A stretch of 5,050 bases of DNA, from the NCBI GenBank assembly GCA_946223355.1, contig CAMIPB010000062.1, forward strand, positions 1 to 5,050, given 5' to 3'. This stretch comes from an uncultured Corynebacterium sp. (GTDB taxonomy: Bacteria; Actinomycetota; Actinomycetes; Mycobacteriales; Mycobacteriaceae). Position numbers and translations under genes: made by a program. Of this stretch, positions 1-4,998 are shown piece by piece. Under the pieces are notes generated by a model. That model saw nothing but the letters and a program-made list of their open reading frames with translations. It did not search any database and was not told the DNA's origin. Numbering within the stretch: the first letter of the stretch is position 1; every line of letters starts with the position of its first letter.

Positions 1-608
1 CCGTTACTGAAACTGAGCCGGATGTAACTGAGACTGAGCCAGGTGCTACCGTTACCGAGACTGCTCCAGCCGTGACCACCACGGAAACCCTTCCTGCAGT
101 GACCGTGACTGAAACCCAGCCCACCGTTACCGTTACTGAAGCTCCAACTACGGAGACTGTAACTGAGCAGCCAACCACAACCACTTCGGAAACTGAGCAG
201 CCTATCGATGGCGGCGATGATGACAAGGATGGTTCTTCTGAGGGCATTCCATGGTTGCCTATCCTGGGTGGCGCAATTGGTCTTATCGGTTTGGGCGGCC
301 TTGTAGGTGGAGGTTCCTCTAACGGTTCTTCCACTGCTGACAAGGGCGACGTCAATGTTGATGTAGATGTTGATAATGGTTCCAAGGCGAGTGCAAACGC
401 AGAAGCTGGCACGAAGTCTGACGCCAAGTCTGGTGCCAAGACCGCAACAGCTGAGGCAGGAGAGACCGTAGATAATGCGGAACCTGCGCAGCAGGGTGGC
501 GGTGTCTTGGCTAACACCGGTGCTGATGTGTGGATGCTTGGACTCGTTGCTCTCCTTATGCTTGGTACTGGCGGTGTATTGATTGCTCGTAATCGTCGCG
601 AAGCATAA
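1..608 (+). CDS. Cell-wall-anchored surface protein, C-terminal part (5' end outside window)
   Basis: The open frame runs in from the left edge (first full codon at base 3), so the N-terminus and signal peptide are missing; about 201 residues are visible. In order they show: a Thr/Glu/Pro-rich repeat stalk (residues 1-67, units like VTETEP); an acidic linker (GGDDDKDG); a Gly-rich hydrophobic stretch beginning GIPWLPILGG (about residues 81-103); a low-complexity Asp/Val then Ala/Lys/Glu linker; and a C-terminal sorting signal. The signal is LANTG (bases 507-521), a hydrophobic segment and the positive tail ARNRREA. LAxTG is the variant of LPxTG preferred by class E sortases of Actinobacteria (family knowledge), so sortase attachment to peptidoglycan is inferred. 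The adhesive or enzymatic part would lie upstream, so ligand and function are unknown. A GTG at 72 lies inside the repeats and is not a credible start. An intrinsic terminator follows the stop. Confidence 0.85.
   Translation, partial: VTETEPDVTETEPGATVTETAPAVTTTETLPAVTVTETQPTVTVTEAPTTETVTEQPTTTTSETEQPIDGGDDDKDGSSEGIPWLPILGGAIGLIGLGGLVGGGSSNGSSTADKGDVNVDVDVDNGSKASANAEAGTKSDAKSGAKTATAEAGETVDNAEPAQQGGGVLANTGADVWMLGLVALLMLGTGGVLIARNRREA
3..203 (+). repeat. Imperfect VTETxP coding repeats
   Basis: Degenerate repeats encode Thr/Glu/Pro-rich units of roughly 6-11 residues (VTETEP, TVTETAP, TVTETQP, TVTEAP, TVTEQP). At DNA level they recur as GTTACCGTTACTGAA-like and ACTGAGACTGAGCC-like blocks. Such stalks usually lift a surface domain away from the wall. 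The array starts before the window, so copy number is unknown. Confidence 0.8.
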
Positions 609-629
609 ATAGATTTACCGCCTAATTAG

Positions 630-678
630 AAATCCTCCTCACCCAATTAAGTTGGATGAGGAGGATTTTGCTTTTCTT
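630..678 (+). terminator. Intrinsic terminator of the surface protein gene
   Basis: The stem pairs 631-646 with 652-667 with one C/A mismatch: AATCCTCCTCA-C-CCAA against TTGG-A-TGAGGAGGATT. The loop is 5 nt (TTAAG). A T-rich run (TTTTGCTTTTCTT) follows on the plus strand. It begins 22 nt after the stop codon, which fits a rho-independent terminator. Confidence 0.9.
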
Positions 679-879
679 AAAAGACGCGATGTACTTTGAA
701 TAAGTTTCGAGGGAGCACTGCATCGCACTTTTGCTATGGGTGGTCTGTGTCAAGATGGTTACCTAGCAATTACATGAGTGATGAGAGCTCTTATTGGCTA
801 AGAGGAAAGCCCTAGCGAGGTCCCTCAAGTTACCTACTACGGAACAGTCCACTGATTACAGGGCATGCACAACGATTGA

Positions 880-927
880 ACTGCGGTGAGGACCAATGTG
901 CGCCACCACGCAGGCTAATACCGCAGT
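880..927. repeat. Two-tier inverted repeat in the gene-free region
   Basis: ACTGCGGT (880-887) is perfectly complementary to ACCGCAGT (920-927). Inside it, TGCG (899-902) pairs with CGCA (909-912) around a CCACCA loop, leaving an asymmetric internal loop of 11 and 7 nt. This would fold as an RNA hairpin. No function is known, and a chance occurrence is possible. Confidence 0.4.
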
Positions 928-973
928 GCTGTTTGAGGCTTTTAGTAGGGGTCAGGAAGAGCAGTAGTAGAGC

Positions 974-1000
974 CACTGATTGTTGAAACAGTGTGTTTTA
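974..1000 (+). terminator. Weak possible terminator
   Basis: CACTG (974-978) pairs with CAGTG (989-993), with a partly paired interior, and the plus strand continues TGTTTTA. The stem is short and AT-poor pairing is interrupted, so this is a weak call. It would end a plus-strand transcript across the gene-free region, if one exists; the minus-strand side has no good T-run for the transporter gene. Confidence 0.25.
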
Positions 1001-1044
1001 CATCAAAGAATATGTTGATTAGTGCAACAGCCTAGGAGACTTCA

Positions 1045-1740
1045 TCAGTAGTTTTCCTTCACCTTGACCCATTTAATCACCGTGGTGGTAATGGGGAGTA
1101 GGACGATTTCGACGATGGTTTTCCAGAGGAAGCCGACGATGACGTAGTTGACGAAGTCAGGTGCGGTGGAGATGCCAATAGCGGTAGCCGCGATGGTGCA
1201 GAACAGTAGAGTGTCGCCGAATTCGCCGACAACTGTGGACGCCACCAAGCGCAGCGGGAGTTGCTTTTCTCCGGCGTGCTTTTTCATGATTGTCATGACC
1301 CAGGCGTTGAGTAGTTGGCCGACCAAATAGCCGCATAGCGATGCAAGAACAATTTGTGGAACAAGGCCCAATGTTGCCGCGAAGGCTTCTTGGCCTTCGT
1401 AGAAGTCAGCTGCTGGTAGATAGATGGCGATGTAAAAGGCAGTGACGGCCAAAATGGCCATCGCAAAACCGATCCAAATCGCACGTCGTGTGGATTTGAA
1501 TCCGTAGCATTCTGACAAAACATCGCCCACGACGTATGCCAGCGGGAATAGGAAAAATGCGCCGTCAGTGACCAATGGGCCAATCTGGACGCCTTTCGTG
1601 GCGTTGATGTTCGAGATAAGGAAAGTGACGACGAACACCGTGACCAGCCACGGGTACAAGGTTGCCTGTACCGGGATGAATCGGATGCTCTCGCCACGGT
1701 GGTTAGTTTCCGTGGTTGCGGTTGCCGATTGAGTTGTCAT
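1045..1740 (-). CDS. yhhQ: Queuosine precursor transporter, YhhQ/QPTR family
   Basis: A 231-residue integral membrane protein of the YhhQ (Vut_1/DUF165, COG1738) family, whose E. coli member imports queuosine precursors such as preQ0/preQ1. About six hydrophobic segments are visible (roughly residues 29-46, 55-72, 86-108, 124-150, 164-189 and 196-224). Family-type motifs are DVLSECYG (73-80), followed by basic residues and a Trp, and GEFGDTLLF (172-180). Length is normal for the family. Two ATGs are possible, 1740 (MTTQS) and 1752 (MLNVMTTQ); neither has a Shine-Dalgarno sequence. I chose 1740 because MTTQS is the more natural N-terminus, but 1752 with a very short leader cannot be excluded. 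It points the same way as the upstream protease but has its own candidate promoter. GluQ, which acts on queuosine, lies 2.2 kb away. The substrate is inferred from the family; older annotations call it a VUT-family protein. Confidence 0.88.
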   Translation of the reverse strand: MTTQSATATTETNHRGESIRFIPVQATLYPWLVTVFVVTFLISNINATKGVQIGPLVTDGAFFLFPLAYVVGDVLSECYGFKSTRRAIWIGFAMAILAVTAFYIAIYLPAADFYEGQEAFAATLGLVPQIVLASLCGYLVGQLLNAWVMTIMKKHAGEKQLPLRLVASTVVGEFGDTLLFCTIAATAIGISTAPDFVNYVIVGFLWKTIVEIVLLPITTTVIKWVKVKENY

Positions 1741-1767
1741 GACGTTAAGCATGCCAAAGGATTGGTT

Positions 1768-1797
1768 TCATAACAATTTTTATACTTGTAAGGACAA
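1768..1797 (-). promoter_or_regulatory. Candidate promoter of the transporter gene
   Basis: Read on the minus strand, TTGTCC (1797-1792) and TTATGA (1773-1768) are 18 nt apart; TATAAA (1784-1779) is an alternative -10 without a good -35. The first pair would start transcription near 1761, giving a leader of about 9-21 nt, which agrees with the lack of a ribosome binding site. This is a pattern call only. Confidence 0.4.
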
Positions 1798-1800
1798 GTA
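1783..1800. promoter_or_regulatory. Palindromic operator candidate over the transporter promoter
   Basis: Two perfect 7-bp arms, TACTTGT and ACAAGTA, flank a 4-nt centre. The 18-bp palindrome covers the -35 element and spacer of the candidate transporter promoter. Its size and position fit a dimeric repressor site. The TACTTGT/ACAAGTA arms resemble sites used by some MarR/DUF24-type regulators, but no regulator gene is in the window, so the identity is a guess. Confidence 0.4.
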
Positions 1801-1837
1801 GTGGCGGGGGTATTGCAGTTTTCTTGACAATCGTTTT

Positions 1838-1849
1838 CCGCATGTGCGG
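1838..1849. repeat. 12-bp palindrome in the transporter leader region
   Basis: CCGCATGTGCGG is two perfect 5-bp arms around TG. As minus-strand RNA it would give a CCGC/GCGG stem with an ACAU loop. It shares a 9-base complementary match with the loop region of the large hairpin at 1916-1963. Confidence 0.45.
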
Positions 1850-1886
1850 CAGTACCACAACCCAGAACCAAAACCTTAGGTAGTGG

Positions 1887-1914
1887 CTTGAATAGCAACG
1901 TTCAAGAAACGTTG
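1887..1914. repeat. Two overlapping, mutually exclusive inverted repeats
   Basis: CAACGTT (1896-1902) pairs with AACGTTG (1908-1914) around CAAGA. CTTGAA (1887-1892) pairs with TTCAAG (1901-1906) around 8 nt. The two share bases 1901-1902, and each occupies part of the other's loop, so only one can form at a time. They lie directly beside the large hairpin, between the protease and transporter genes. Confidence 0.4.
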
Positions 1915-1915
1915 A

Positions 1916-1963
1916 AGCCCAATGTGGCCAACAACCGCACATGGTTGTTGGCCACATTGGGCT
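1916..1963 (-). terminator. Large perfect hairpin after the protease gene, probable terminator
   Basis: Two perfect 21-bp arms (1916-1936 and 1943-1963) enclose a 6-nt loop. The hairpin starts 20 nt past the protease stop codon. No T-run follows on either strand, so it is not a classic intrinsic terminator; actinobacteria often have such U-less stems at gene ends. Transcript termination or 3'-end stabilisation of protease mRNA is the likely role. An operator or another DNA-level function is not excluded. Confidence 0.65.
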
Positions 1964-1983
1964 AAATGAAAGAAGTTAGAAGT

Positions 1984-3648
1984 TTAGCACCAATTGCCAG
2001 GCGTTAGTTTTTCAAAGACGGACTTTGCTTCCTTGCACTCTTCGTTATCACCAGGAGCTGGTTCAGCAGGCTCTGCCGGCTCAGCTGGCTCAGCTTGCTC
2101 GGTTGGTTCTGCTGGTTCAGTCGGTTCAGTAGGCTCAGTCGGTTCAGGTGCGTCGACGCCACGTACAGCGTCAACGGCCGCACGAGCGTTGGCGATACCG
2201 GCACCGAGTTCGTCGGAAGTCTTCCACGCGGAGTATGGCTCGTTGGTGTAGGGGCTCGCAGTTTCGGTGAGGATGCGCTCAATCTCGTCGTTGGTGAGTG
2301 AATCATCAACGGATTTCATGAGGGCGATGATGCCGGAAACTACTGGCGTTGCCATAGAAGTGCCGTCCATGAAACCAAATCCGGCAGTCGTTGGATCGTG
2401 GTCTCCTTCGTTGACGGTGGAAAGAATGCTGTGCTCAGGGAAATGGCCGCTTGTAACTGGCATCATGTCACCACCTGGTGCGCCAAGATCAACATGGTCA
2501 CCGTAGTTGGAGTAGCTGGAGCGGTGGCCGTGAGGACCGGTTGCACCAACCGTGATGACGCCGTCACAGGAAGCAGGGGAGACCTGGTCAGTCCAGCTGT
2601 CTTCATTGCCGGCCGCAACTGCAATAGTGGAACCATTGCGGATAGCAATGTTGATTGCGTCCTGGTAAGGGGTGTTCGCACACTGTCCACCGCCGCCGAG
2701 CGACAAGTTGATCACGTCAGCTGGGTTGTTGTTGCGAGGAGTACCTGGCACGTCTTCACCAGAAGCCCAAACGATTGCGTCGATGATGTCAGAGGTGTAG
2801 CCACCGCAGCGGCCGAGAGCACGGATTGGCAAGATGTCGGCATCCGGAGCGATACCTGCGCCGCCAATGTTGTTATTGGTGTCAGCAGCAGCAATGCCGG
2901 CTACGTGGCCGCCGTGCCAAGAAGATGCAGACTGGTGGCAGCGAGTGGTGGTGTTGAAGTCACCGTTGTCGGCGGGATCGTCGTCGCGGCCGTTGCCATC
3001 GCGAGAGATCCATGGATCAGAGATGAAGTCGTAGCCAGGGACAACTTTGTCGTTGAGGTCCGGGTGGTCGGTGATACCCGAGTCGACTACGGCGATGGTG
3101 GTGCCTTCGCCGGTTGCGCCGGTGTCCCACGCGTTCGTGGCATCGACTCCATGATCCTTATCAAGGACATGCCACTGGTCCTGAAGGAGGGGGTCATTCG
3201 TGTTCGCAGTGGAGAACTGAATTCGGTCGATGTCAGCGTAGGCGATCTCAGCCTTGGACTCCAGGTGCCCGCGGAGAGATGGGATCTTGTCCGCAGGCAC
3301 TGGTGGATCCAAATTGACCACGTATGAACCGTCGTACATCTCACGCTTGAAGGAAGCGTCAGAGGAATGTTCCTTGACAATTTCGTCGAGGATTTCCATG
3401 CGACGATCTTGATCGAGAGTTGTCATCTCGTTGAAGGTGACAATGAAGCGACTTGCGGGAGCATCGTCGCCAGTGTTGGCTTGGATTTCGCCGGAGTTTT
3501 CCAAACGGTCTTGAACTGAGGAGACACTGAACCCGTTGTAGTCAGGCGTTTCTTGTGCGCCAGCAGTCACCGCTGGGATGGAAGCAATTCCGAGGGCTAC
3601 GATTCCTGCGCTGAGTGTCGCAGTGATCCGTGAGATATCTCTTTTCAC
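1984..3648 (-). CDS. Secreted subtilisin-like serine protease (S8 family) with Glu-Pro repeat tail
   Basis: A 554-residue exported endopeptidase. The signal peptide starts MKRDISRITATL and probably ends at TAGA|QE (about residue 31). An inhibitor I9-type propeptide spans about residues 66-145 (from SRFIVTF). The catalytic domain runs about 158-495, with Asp189 (AVVDSGI), His245 (WHGGHVAG), oxyanion Asn348 (AAGNED) and Ser431 (GTSMATP), so the triad is complete. The pattern QWHV, GYDFISDP, RCGGYTSDI and NPADVINLSLGG matches the extracellular S8 subgroup known from Streptomyces and Xanthomonas-type proteases. Four catalytic-domain Cys (237, 281, 323, 361) could form disulfides. A Glu-Pro-Thr/Ala repeat (501-533) leads to a short tail with Cys538 and the C-terminal Cys554; there is no sorting signal or C-terminal membrane anchor. 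The GTG at 3648 was chosen over the ATG at 3678 because AAGGAAAG sits 8 nt (AGGA) upstream and the shorter N-terminus is a standard signal peptide. The substrate is unknown; nutrient proteolysis or processing of host or surface proteins are possibilities. Confidence 0.93.
   Translation of the reverse strand: MKRDISRITATLSAGIVALGIASIPAVTAGAQETPDYNGFSVSSVQDRLENSGEIQANTGDDAPASRFIVTFNEMTTLDQDRRMEILDEIVKEHSSDASFKREMYDGSYVVNLDPPVPADKIPSLRGHLESKAEIAYADIDRIQFSTANTNDPLLQDQWHVLDKDHGVDATNAWDTGATGEGTTIAVVDSGITDHPDLNDKVVPGYDFISDPWISRDGNGRDDDPADNGDFNTTTRCHQSASSWHGGHVAGIAAADTNNNIGGAGIAPDADILPIRALGRCGGYTSDIIDAIVWASGEDVPGTPRNNNPADVINLSLGGGGQCANTPYQDAINIAIRNGSTIAVAAGNEDSWTDQVSPASCDGVITVGATGPHGHRSSYSNYGDHVDLGAPGGDMMPVTSGHFPEHSILSTVNEGDHDPTTAGFGFMDGTSMATPVVSGIIALMKSVDDSLTNDEIERILTETASPYTNEPYSAWKTSDELGAGIANARAAVDAVRGVDAPEPTEPTEPTEPAEPTEQAEPAEPAEPAEPAPGDNEECKEAKSVFEKLTPGNWC
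2053..2148 (-). repeat. Coding repeat for the Glu-Pro-Thr/Ala tail of the protease
   Basis: About ten near-identical 9-base units (plus-strand GGTTCAGTC/GGCTCAGCT type) encode EPT then EPA triplets. The Thr-type and Ala-type units form separate blocks, which suggests local duplication. Copy number is likely to vary in frame without loss of the protein. A Pro-rich tail like this could act as a wall-spanning spacer (inference). Confidence 0.85.
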
Positions 3649-3653
3649 TTTTT

Positions 3654-3661
3654 CTTTCCTT
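3654..3661 (-). promoter_or_regulatory. Ribosome binding site that decides the protease start
   Basis: AAGGAAAG on the minus strand places AGGA 8 nt before GTG 3648. The ATG at 3678 has no such sequence and would lie only about 6 nt after the predicted transcription start, so it could only be used as a near-leaderless start. Confidence 0.75.
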
Positions 3662-3690
3662 GAGGTTGTAACAAGCATGAAGCTGAGAAG

Positions 3691-3719
3691 ATTATAAAAA
3701 GCTTATGTGTGCCAGGCAA
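3691..3719 (-). promoter_or_regulatory. Protease promoter
   Basis: On the minus strand there is a perfect TATAAT -10 (3696-3691), with TTGCCT as -35 (3719-3714) and a 17-nt spacer. Predicted start is near 3684, giving a leader of about 36 nt to GTG 3648. A strong -10 with a weak -35 is common in corynebacteria. Confidence 0.75.
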
Positions 3720-3801
3720 GCGGAAGCTTCTGAATCTTTGACTGGCTGTCTAGTGCTCAATTTGCGAAAAGGTACCCCATACGCTGCATGTTTTAAGTTT
3801 G

Positions 3802-3829
3802 TTGACAGGAGCTCTACCCCCTTTAGGGT
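3802..3829 (+). promoter_or_regulatory. Possible upstream plus-strand promoter with internal dyad
   Basis: A perfect TTGACA (3802-3807) is followed after 16 nt by TAGGGT (3824-3829), which fits the loose corynebacterial TAnnnT -10. Imperfect arms CTCTACCC (3812-3819) and GGGTGAAG (3826-3833) form a dyad overlapping the spacer and -10, where a regulator could bind. It would give gluQ a leader of about 150 nt, or drive an untranslated RNA. No convincing ORF begins here. Confidence 0.35.
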
Positions 3830-3910
3830 GAAGGTTGTAATTTTTTATGTACAGCTAATTGAACACCGGCAACCCGGGTTACGGGCGTAAATATTAAAAA
3901 ATTCTCATAG

Positions 3911-3948
3911 TTGTCTTTACTGCCTACTGTGATAAAGATCTCTTTAAT
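3911..3948 (+). promoter_or_regulatory. Candidate proximal promoter of gluQ
   Basis: TTGTCT (3911-3916) with TAAAGA (3933-3938) is one option, with a 16-nt spacer. TTTAAT (3943-3948, 5 of 6 matches to TATAAT) with a weak CTGCCT -35 (3920-3925) at 17 nt is another. Either gives a short leader ending in the strong ribosome site. The region is AT-rich from about 3890 on. I cannot choose between the two from sequence alone. Confidence 0.4.
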
Positions 3949-3972
3949 TCCAAATGGGTTGCGGATTGACTC

Positions 3973-3978
3973 AGGAGG
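3973..3978 (+). promoter_or_regulatory. Ribosome binding site of gluQ
   Basis: AGGAGG lies 5 nt before the ATG at 3984 and only 2 nt before the adjacent ATG at 3981, so 3984 is the better start. The ATG at 3954, in the same frame, lies upstream of this site and has no Shine-Dalgarno sequence of its own. Confidence 0.8.
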
Positions 3979-3983
3979 GCATG

Positions 3984-4940
3984 ATGGAAGACATGAACTT
4001 AGTTAAAAAGTCTGGCTGTGGCCGCTACGCGCCTAGCCCGAGCGGCGATCTGCACTTTGGCAATCTCCGCACGGCGATGTTGGCGTGGTTGTGTGCGCGG
4101 GCGTCGGGACGCTCGTTCGTGGTGCGAGTGGAAGACATTGATACGCAGCGCTCATCAATGGAATCAGCGCAGCGTCAGCTAGAGGACTTGGCCACTCTTG
4201 GTCTGGATTGGGACGGCGAGGTTGTGTACCAGTCGCAGCGTTATGAACTGTACGACGCCGCGCTGGAGACGCTTCGCGAGCGCGGGCTCGTGTTTGAATG
4301 CTACTGCTCGCGCAAAGATGTCCTCGAGGCATCGCGCGCGCCGCATTCAATCCCGGGGCACTATCCGGGTACGTGCCGCGACCTTTCCGACGCCCAGCGC
4401 CAGCAACGTCGCACTGAACTAGCGCAGCAAGGCAGAATTCCTGCGCTGCGTTTGCGTGCCGACGTCCGCGAGTTTCCAGTAATGGACTCCCTGCGTGGCC
4501 GCTATGTCGGGGATGTCGATGACATGATTTTGCGCCGTGGTGGAAACGCTACACAGATTGGGCCGAATGGCCCAGATTGGGCTTATAACTTGGCAGTCGT
4601 AGTCGATGATGCGCACCAAGGCGTGGATCAGGTCGTGCGCGGCGACGACTTGCTGCCGTCCACCCCACGCCAGGCGTACTTGGCCTCATTGCTGGGCTAC
4701 CCGATTCCGGAGTACGTGCACGTGCCGTTAGTAATTAATGAAAAGGGTGAGCGTCTTGCCAAGCGCGATGGCGCTGTCACCTTGCGTGAAATGTTGCAAG
4801 AGATGACTGTCGCAGACGTGGTTCAGCACATGGCGGCCTCGCTGGGCATTGCCCCTGAGGGCGTAGAAACCGCACACGACGTGCTGCAGCGCTTTGAGCC
4901 CGCACAACTCAGCGGGCAACCCTACGTCTTTATGCAGTGA
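3984..4940 (+). CDS. gluQ: Glutamyl-Q tRNA(Asp) synthetase
   Basis: A 318-residue stand-alone catalytic domain related to glutamyl-tRNA synthetase, lacking an anticodon-binding domain. In characterised relatives (E. coli YadB/GluQ-RS) it activates glutamate with ATP and attaches it to the cyclopentene ring of queuosine-34 in tRNA(Asp). Visible marks are YAPSPSGDLHFGNL (residues 15-28, HFGN replacing HIGH) and VRVEDIDTQR (47-56). The zinc-site pattern Cys106-x-Cys108 ... Tyr127-x3-Cys131 and the substrate-pocket region WAYNLAVVVDDA (199-210) are also present. LAKRDGA (258-264) stands in for KMSKS. Length is close to the usual 290-310. The ATG at 3984 has AGGAGG 5 nt upstream; ATG 3954 would add ten residues without a ribosome site. 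It is divergent from the protease gene and convergent with the tRNA-Ser gene. Its need for queuosine fits the nearby transporter gene. Base composition is more GC-rich than the other genes here. Confidence 0.93.
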   Translation: MEDMNLVKKSGCGRYAPSPSGDLHFGNLRTAMLAWLCARASGRSFVVRVEDIDTQRSSMESAQRQLEDLATLGLDWDGEVVYQSQRYELYDAALETLRERGLVFECYCSRKDVLEASRAPHSIPGHYPGTCRDLSDAQRQQRRTELAQQGRIPALRLRADVREFPVMDSLRGRYVGDVDDMILRRGGNATQIGPNGPDWAYNLAVVVDDAHQGVDQVVRGDDLLPSTPRQAYLASLLGYPIPEYVHVPLVINEKGERLAKRDGAVTLREMLQEMTVADVVQHMAASLGIAPEGVETAHDVLQRFEPAQLSGQPYVFMQ

Positions 4941-4952
4941 GAGTTGTGCAAC

Positions 4953-4990
4953 AAAAAGACCCCGCCTCTACGAAAGCGCAGTTGGCGGGG
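4953..4990 (-). terminator. Terminator of the tRNA-Ser transcript
   Basis: CCCCGCC (4960-4966) pairs with GGCGGGG (4984-4990), with further pairing inside (CT-a-CG against CG-c-AG around an AAAG loop). On the minus strand the stem is followed by TCTTTTTG, so it works best for the tRNA. It may also stop gluQ transcripts, although the plus-strand side has only a weak T-run (TGAAAATTTG). Confidence 0.85.
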
Positions 4991-4998
4991 TGAAAATT

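Larger units (their letters stand above)
679..1044. other. Gene-free convergent intergenic region
   Basis: These 366 bases separate the surface protein terminator from the stop of the minus-strand transporter gene. No frame on either strand gives a recognisable protein. A 23-codon frame at 896-967 with an upstream GAGGA is the best small ORF, but it has no recognisable content. Inverted repeats are present at 686-693/719-726, 880-887/920-927 (with an inner 899-902/909-912) and 974-978/989-993. The stretch could be a decayed gene or a structured RNA; I recognise no known RNA family in it. Confidence 0.5.

Noticed and set aside
72..74. GTG at 72 as the start of a separate small gene
   Set aside because: The frame is open back to the window edge and the codon sits within the repeat stalk, so it is internal to a longer gene.
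896..967. 23-codon frame with GAGGA upstream in the gene-free region
   Set aside because: Too short and without recognisable content; kept only as a note within the region entry.
1871..1895. DtxR/iron box (TTAGGT half-site)
   Set aside because: Only one half matches the 19-bp consensus; the other arm is absent.
1741..1915. preQ1 riboswitch upstream of the transporter
   Set aside because: I could not find the conserved preQ1-I, II or III patterns, and the predicted leader is very short.
1745..1957. 70-codon minus-strand frame between the protease and the transporter
   Set aside because: Its start lies inside the 21-bp hairpin, the sequence is Trp/Cys-rich and unlike a protein, and it runs into the transporter start.
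2053..2148. CRISPR-like or other short direct repeat array
   Set aside because: The 9-base periodicity is in frame and encodes Glu-Pro-Thr/Ala; there are no spacers.
2398..3327. 309-codon open frame on the plus strand, antisense to the protease
   Set aside because: It lies wholly opposite the conserved catalytic domain. Its Val/Arg/Ala-rich product resembles no family, and no ribosome site is seen; it is a shadow of the protease codon bias.
3705..3890. 61-codon plus-strand frame between the protease and gluQ
   Set aside because: No Shine-Dalgarno sequence, no recognisable content, and it overlaps the protease promoter and the dyad region.
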